NCBI GenBank assembly: GCA_019454045.1
Contig: SKCR01021137.1
Location: 92,347-156,346, forward strand
Direction: 5' to 3'
Source: Zanthoxylum bungeanum
Taxonomy: Eukaryota; Streptophyta; Magnoliopsida; Sapindales; Rutaceae
Length of the DNA stretch: 64,000 bases
How positions within the stretch are numbered: the first letter of the stretch is position 1; each line of letters opens with the position of its first letter. Shown here piece by piece: positions 62,032 to 64,000 of this stretch. Under the pieces are notes generated by a model. That model was not told the origin of the DNA, searched no databases, and saw only the letters and a list, made by a program, of their open reading frames with translations. The position numbers and the translations under genes were made by a program.

Positions 62032-62735
62032 CCCATTATGCAGCTCAAGCTCGGCTCCTCCCCCGAGGTCATAGTCTCATCAGTTGAAATAGCAAAACTT
62101 TTTCTAAAAACACATGATGTTACATTTTCTTCCCGGTCAGCAATTGCTGGTGGCAAATACTTAACCTACAATTATTCTGGTATTGGCACCACACCACACG
62201 GTCCATATTGGCGTCAATCACGTAAAGTCTTCATGATGGAACTTCTTAGTTCTAAATGCTTAGATTCATTAGAGTACATAAGAGTAAAAGAAAGAAAATC
62301 ATTTCTCTTAGACTTGTACAAATCATCTTCCACGGCTGTTCATTTGAGAGACCGCCTTTATATGCTCAATCTCAACATGATTAGCCGAATGATGTTTGGA
62401 AAAGATATACGGATGAGGATGAAGGCAATGTATTTACTCCACAAGAGTTCTTGCATTTTCCAGAAGAAGAGTTCTTGCTCCAAGGTGCTTTTAATATAGG
62501 GGATTCAATTCCATGGTTTGCTTTCTTGGATTTACCAGGGCATGTTAAGAGAATAAAGAATGTGATCAAGAATCTTGATAAATTATATGAGAGTATTTTG
62601 GATGAGCATTATTCAAGGAGAAGATCTGTTAAAGATTATGAGGCTAAAGATATGGTGGATGTGTTGTTGCAGCTTGCTGATGATCCTACTCTCGAAGTTC
62701 AGTTTGAAAGAGATCAACTCAAGGCGTTAATATAG
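62032..62735 (+). pseudogene. Cytochrome P450 (CYP71 clan) exon 1 fragment
   Basis: Coding sequence starts abruptly at the LTR edge with PIMQLKLGSSPEVIVSS. It continues through FLKTHDVTFSSR, the YGPYWRQSRK-like helix C (here HGPYWRQSRK, WxxxR) and LNLNMISRMMFGK. The membrane anchor and Pro-rich hinge (about 60-70 residues) are missing, cut off by the Tork-like insertion. Near 62402 an A is missing and the frame shifts; the second frame (about 62403-62735) encodes DEDEGNVFTPQEF through DVLLQLADDP to ALI. The last codon before a GT donor (62736) is TAG where CAG is expected from the family's conserved intron position. Helix I, ExxR and the heme loop would be in exon 2 and are not in the window. 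Resemblance is to CYP71/CYP92-like hydroxylases; the subfamily is uncertain. Confidence 0.88.
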
Positions 62736-64000
62736 GTAAATTTCATGAGCTATTTCCTTTTTTGTTTTAGAGAATCTGAAAAGTGATTTTGTTGATTCAA
62801 CTCGTAAAATCTCTTTGAGATAGTACAAAAGGTATAGGGTATTTGGTTTATCATTCATGAAACTAGTTAAAAATTATAATTTTCTTTATAAGCTTTGAAG
62901 GAAGGTTTAAGTCTCTTACTTAATGTATAATATTATATTATTTATTATAAATATGAAGAGAATCCCAACGCCCTTCTCGTTTTTATAGAGATTAGATTTC
63001 GCTTGATATATCATTATTAACTAGGCCTCAATGAGAGGAGAAGACAGGCTTGTAGGTTGATAGACACACGTCTGATGAAGATTGTGAGAAGAAGTTCTAG
63101 ATACTAATAATTATATAAATTTTGTATTCTCTCGTATCAATATGAGAAAACGAACCTAAAATCCACAATATGAAGTTGGGATATGAGAGATCAAAAGAAA
63201 AAGAATAATAATTCTCATGTATGATATATTAATATGACTTACTAGGCAAATGAAAAGTAATTTGGTTTCTAATATTATAACTAAGTAGTACAGGGCCCGG
63301 ACTTTGTGCGGGTTGAGCATTTATTTTGTTATTGATCTTGTAAATGTTTGGATCTTGTTGATTTTATAATCTAAATGACACAATTGATTTACTTTCACGT
63401 AAAATTTATATCTTCTTCGTTATCTCTCGGTTCTCAAATAATATTTCTAATTCACTGTACAAGAGTTAATAGTCAGAGTCTACATCCTGAATCACAATAA
63501 AAATTAAAAAAATTCATGAAAAAAACTTATAGAAATAATTTAAAATAAAATAACAAATAATAATAAATTTGTATATTTCTATTTATTAATTTTTTAAAAT
63601 CTAAACTAGCTACCTTTAGAAAAAATACACAGATAAATGATATGCTTGTCCCAGCCCTCTACTTATTTTACACGTACTTTTTCTTGTCATGTGTATCTTT
63701 CTTTTTTTGGTTTTTTTTTCCAATTTTCTTGGCATTTCGTTTGTATAATCAGAAAAAAATTTATCGTTATTTTTCAACACCAATTTCTACAATATCTGTC
63801 TTATATAACCCGTTGGAATTATTTAGTTACTATATTCACCGAAGTTATAATTGTAAATTTACCTGAACTATTGGGAAATATTCAAGTACTCAAAAAGGCC
63901 AGCTATATGTAATATCCCTCTCATTGGAGATGCTACCGGTAGGGAATATGTTAACCTATCCCCTTAAGCCTATGACTTTCTAACTCTGATCAATGTTACT
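62736..64000 (+). other. P450 intron or flank: nothing recognised
   Basis: AT-rich sequence after the GT donor. I looked for the P450 second exon (AGG/AGTDTS-type helix I, ExxR, FxxGxRxC) in all frames and did not see it, so the intron is longer than 1.26 kb or exon 2 is gone. Open frames at 63637-63912 are short, low-complexity and without a domain. Confidence 0.6.

Noticed and set aside
62736..64000. Second exon of the P450 or another gene
   Set aside because: No helix I, ExxR or heme-loop motif was seen in any frame, and open frames are short and A/T-driven.

Overview
The window is repeat-dominated plant nuclear DNA, almost certainly from an angiosperm. It is AT-rich and packed with Ty1/copia LTR retrotransposons. 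The only trace of a host gene is a broken first exon of a CYP71-clan cytochrome P450 at the right edge. There is no intact host gene, RNA gene or bacterial-type operon. The species cannot be named from the sequence.

The layout is a nest of insertions that can be read layer by layer from LTR ends (TG...CA), primer-binding sites and 5-bp target-site duplications (TSDs). From outside in: (1) a Tork/Tnt1-like copia element (58587-62031, + strand) sits inside the P450 exon. (2) Element A (- strand, Angela/TAR-like; 3232-6893, then 49860-58586) sits inside the Tork-like element. (3a) Element G (1-3231, + strand) sits inside A's reverse transcriptase. (3b) Element D (6894-49854, - strand, TSD AAAGC) sits inside A's leader. 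(4a) Element C (10964-35028, - strand, TSD GTCGG) sits inside D's gag. (4b) Element E (36812-46584, + strand, TSD ATAAT/ATAAC) sits inside D's leader. (5) Element H (13921-28101, 3.8 kb net, TSD CCTTG, non-coding, probably a solo LTR of a Ty3/gypsy element) sits inside C's pol. (6) Element B (13990-24338, - strand, TSD GGAGT) sits inside H. B is innermost and also keeps the longest reading frame (625 codons), as expected if it is the youngest.

After D entered A, a block of about 5.84 kb (D leader, D 5' LTR, A leader, A 5' LTR) was duplicated in tandem: 46815-52656 and 52657-58498.

A, B, C, D, E and G are related elements with LTRs of about 1.8-2.1 kb (some internally deleted), a methionine-initiator tRNA primer-binding site and a leader of 2 kb or more before gag. 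All their gag-pol genes are broken. The most unusual feature is a family-wide comb of short A/T-rich palindromes, each with a 3-nt spacer that reads TGG or TAG (or a close variant) on the element's sense strand. The comb runs through the LTR, and the same palindrome type recurs in the distal leader and just before gag. Two recurrent small reading frames also deserve attention: one antisense in the leader and one sense in the LTR.
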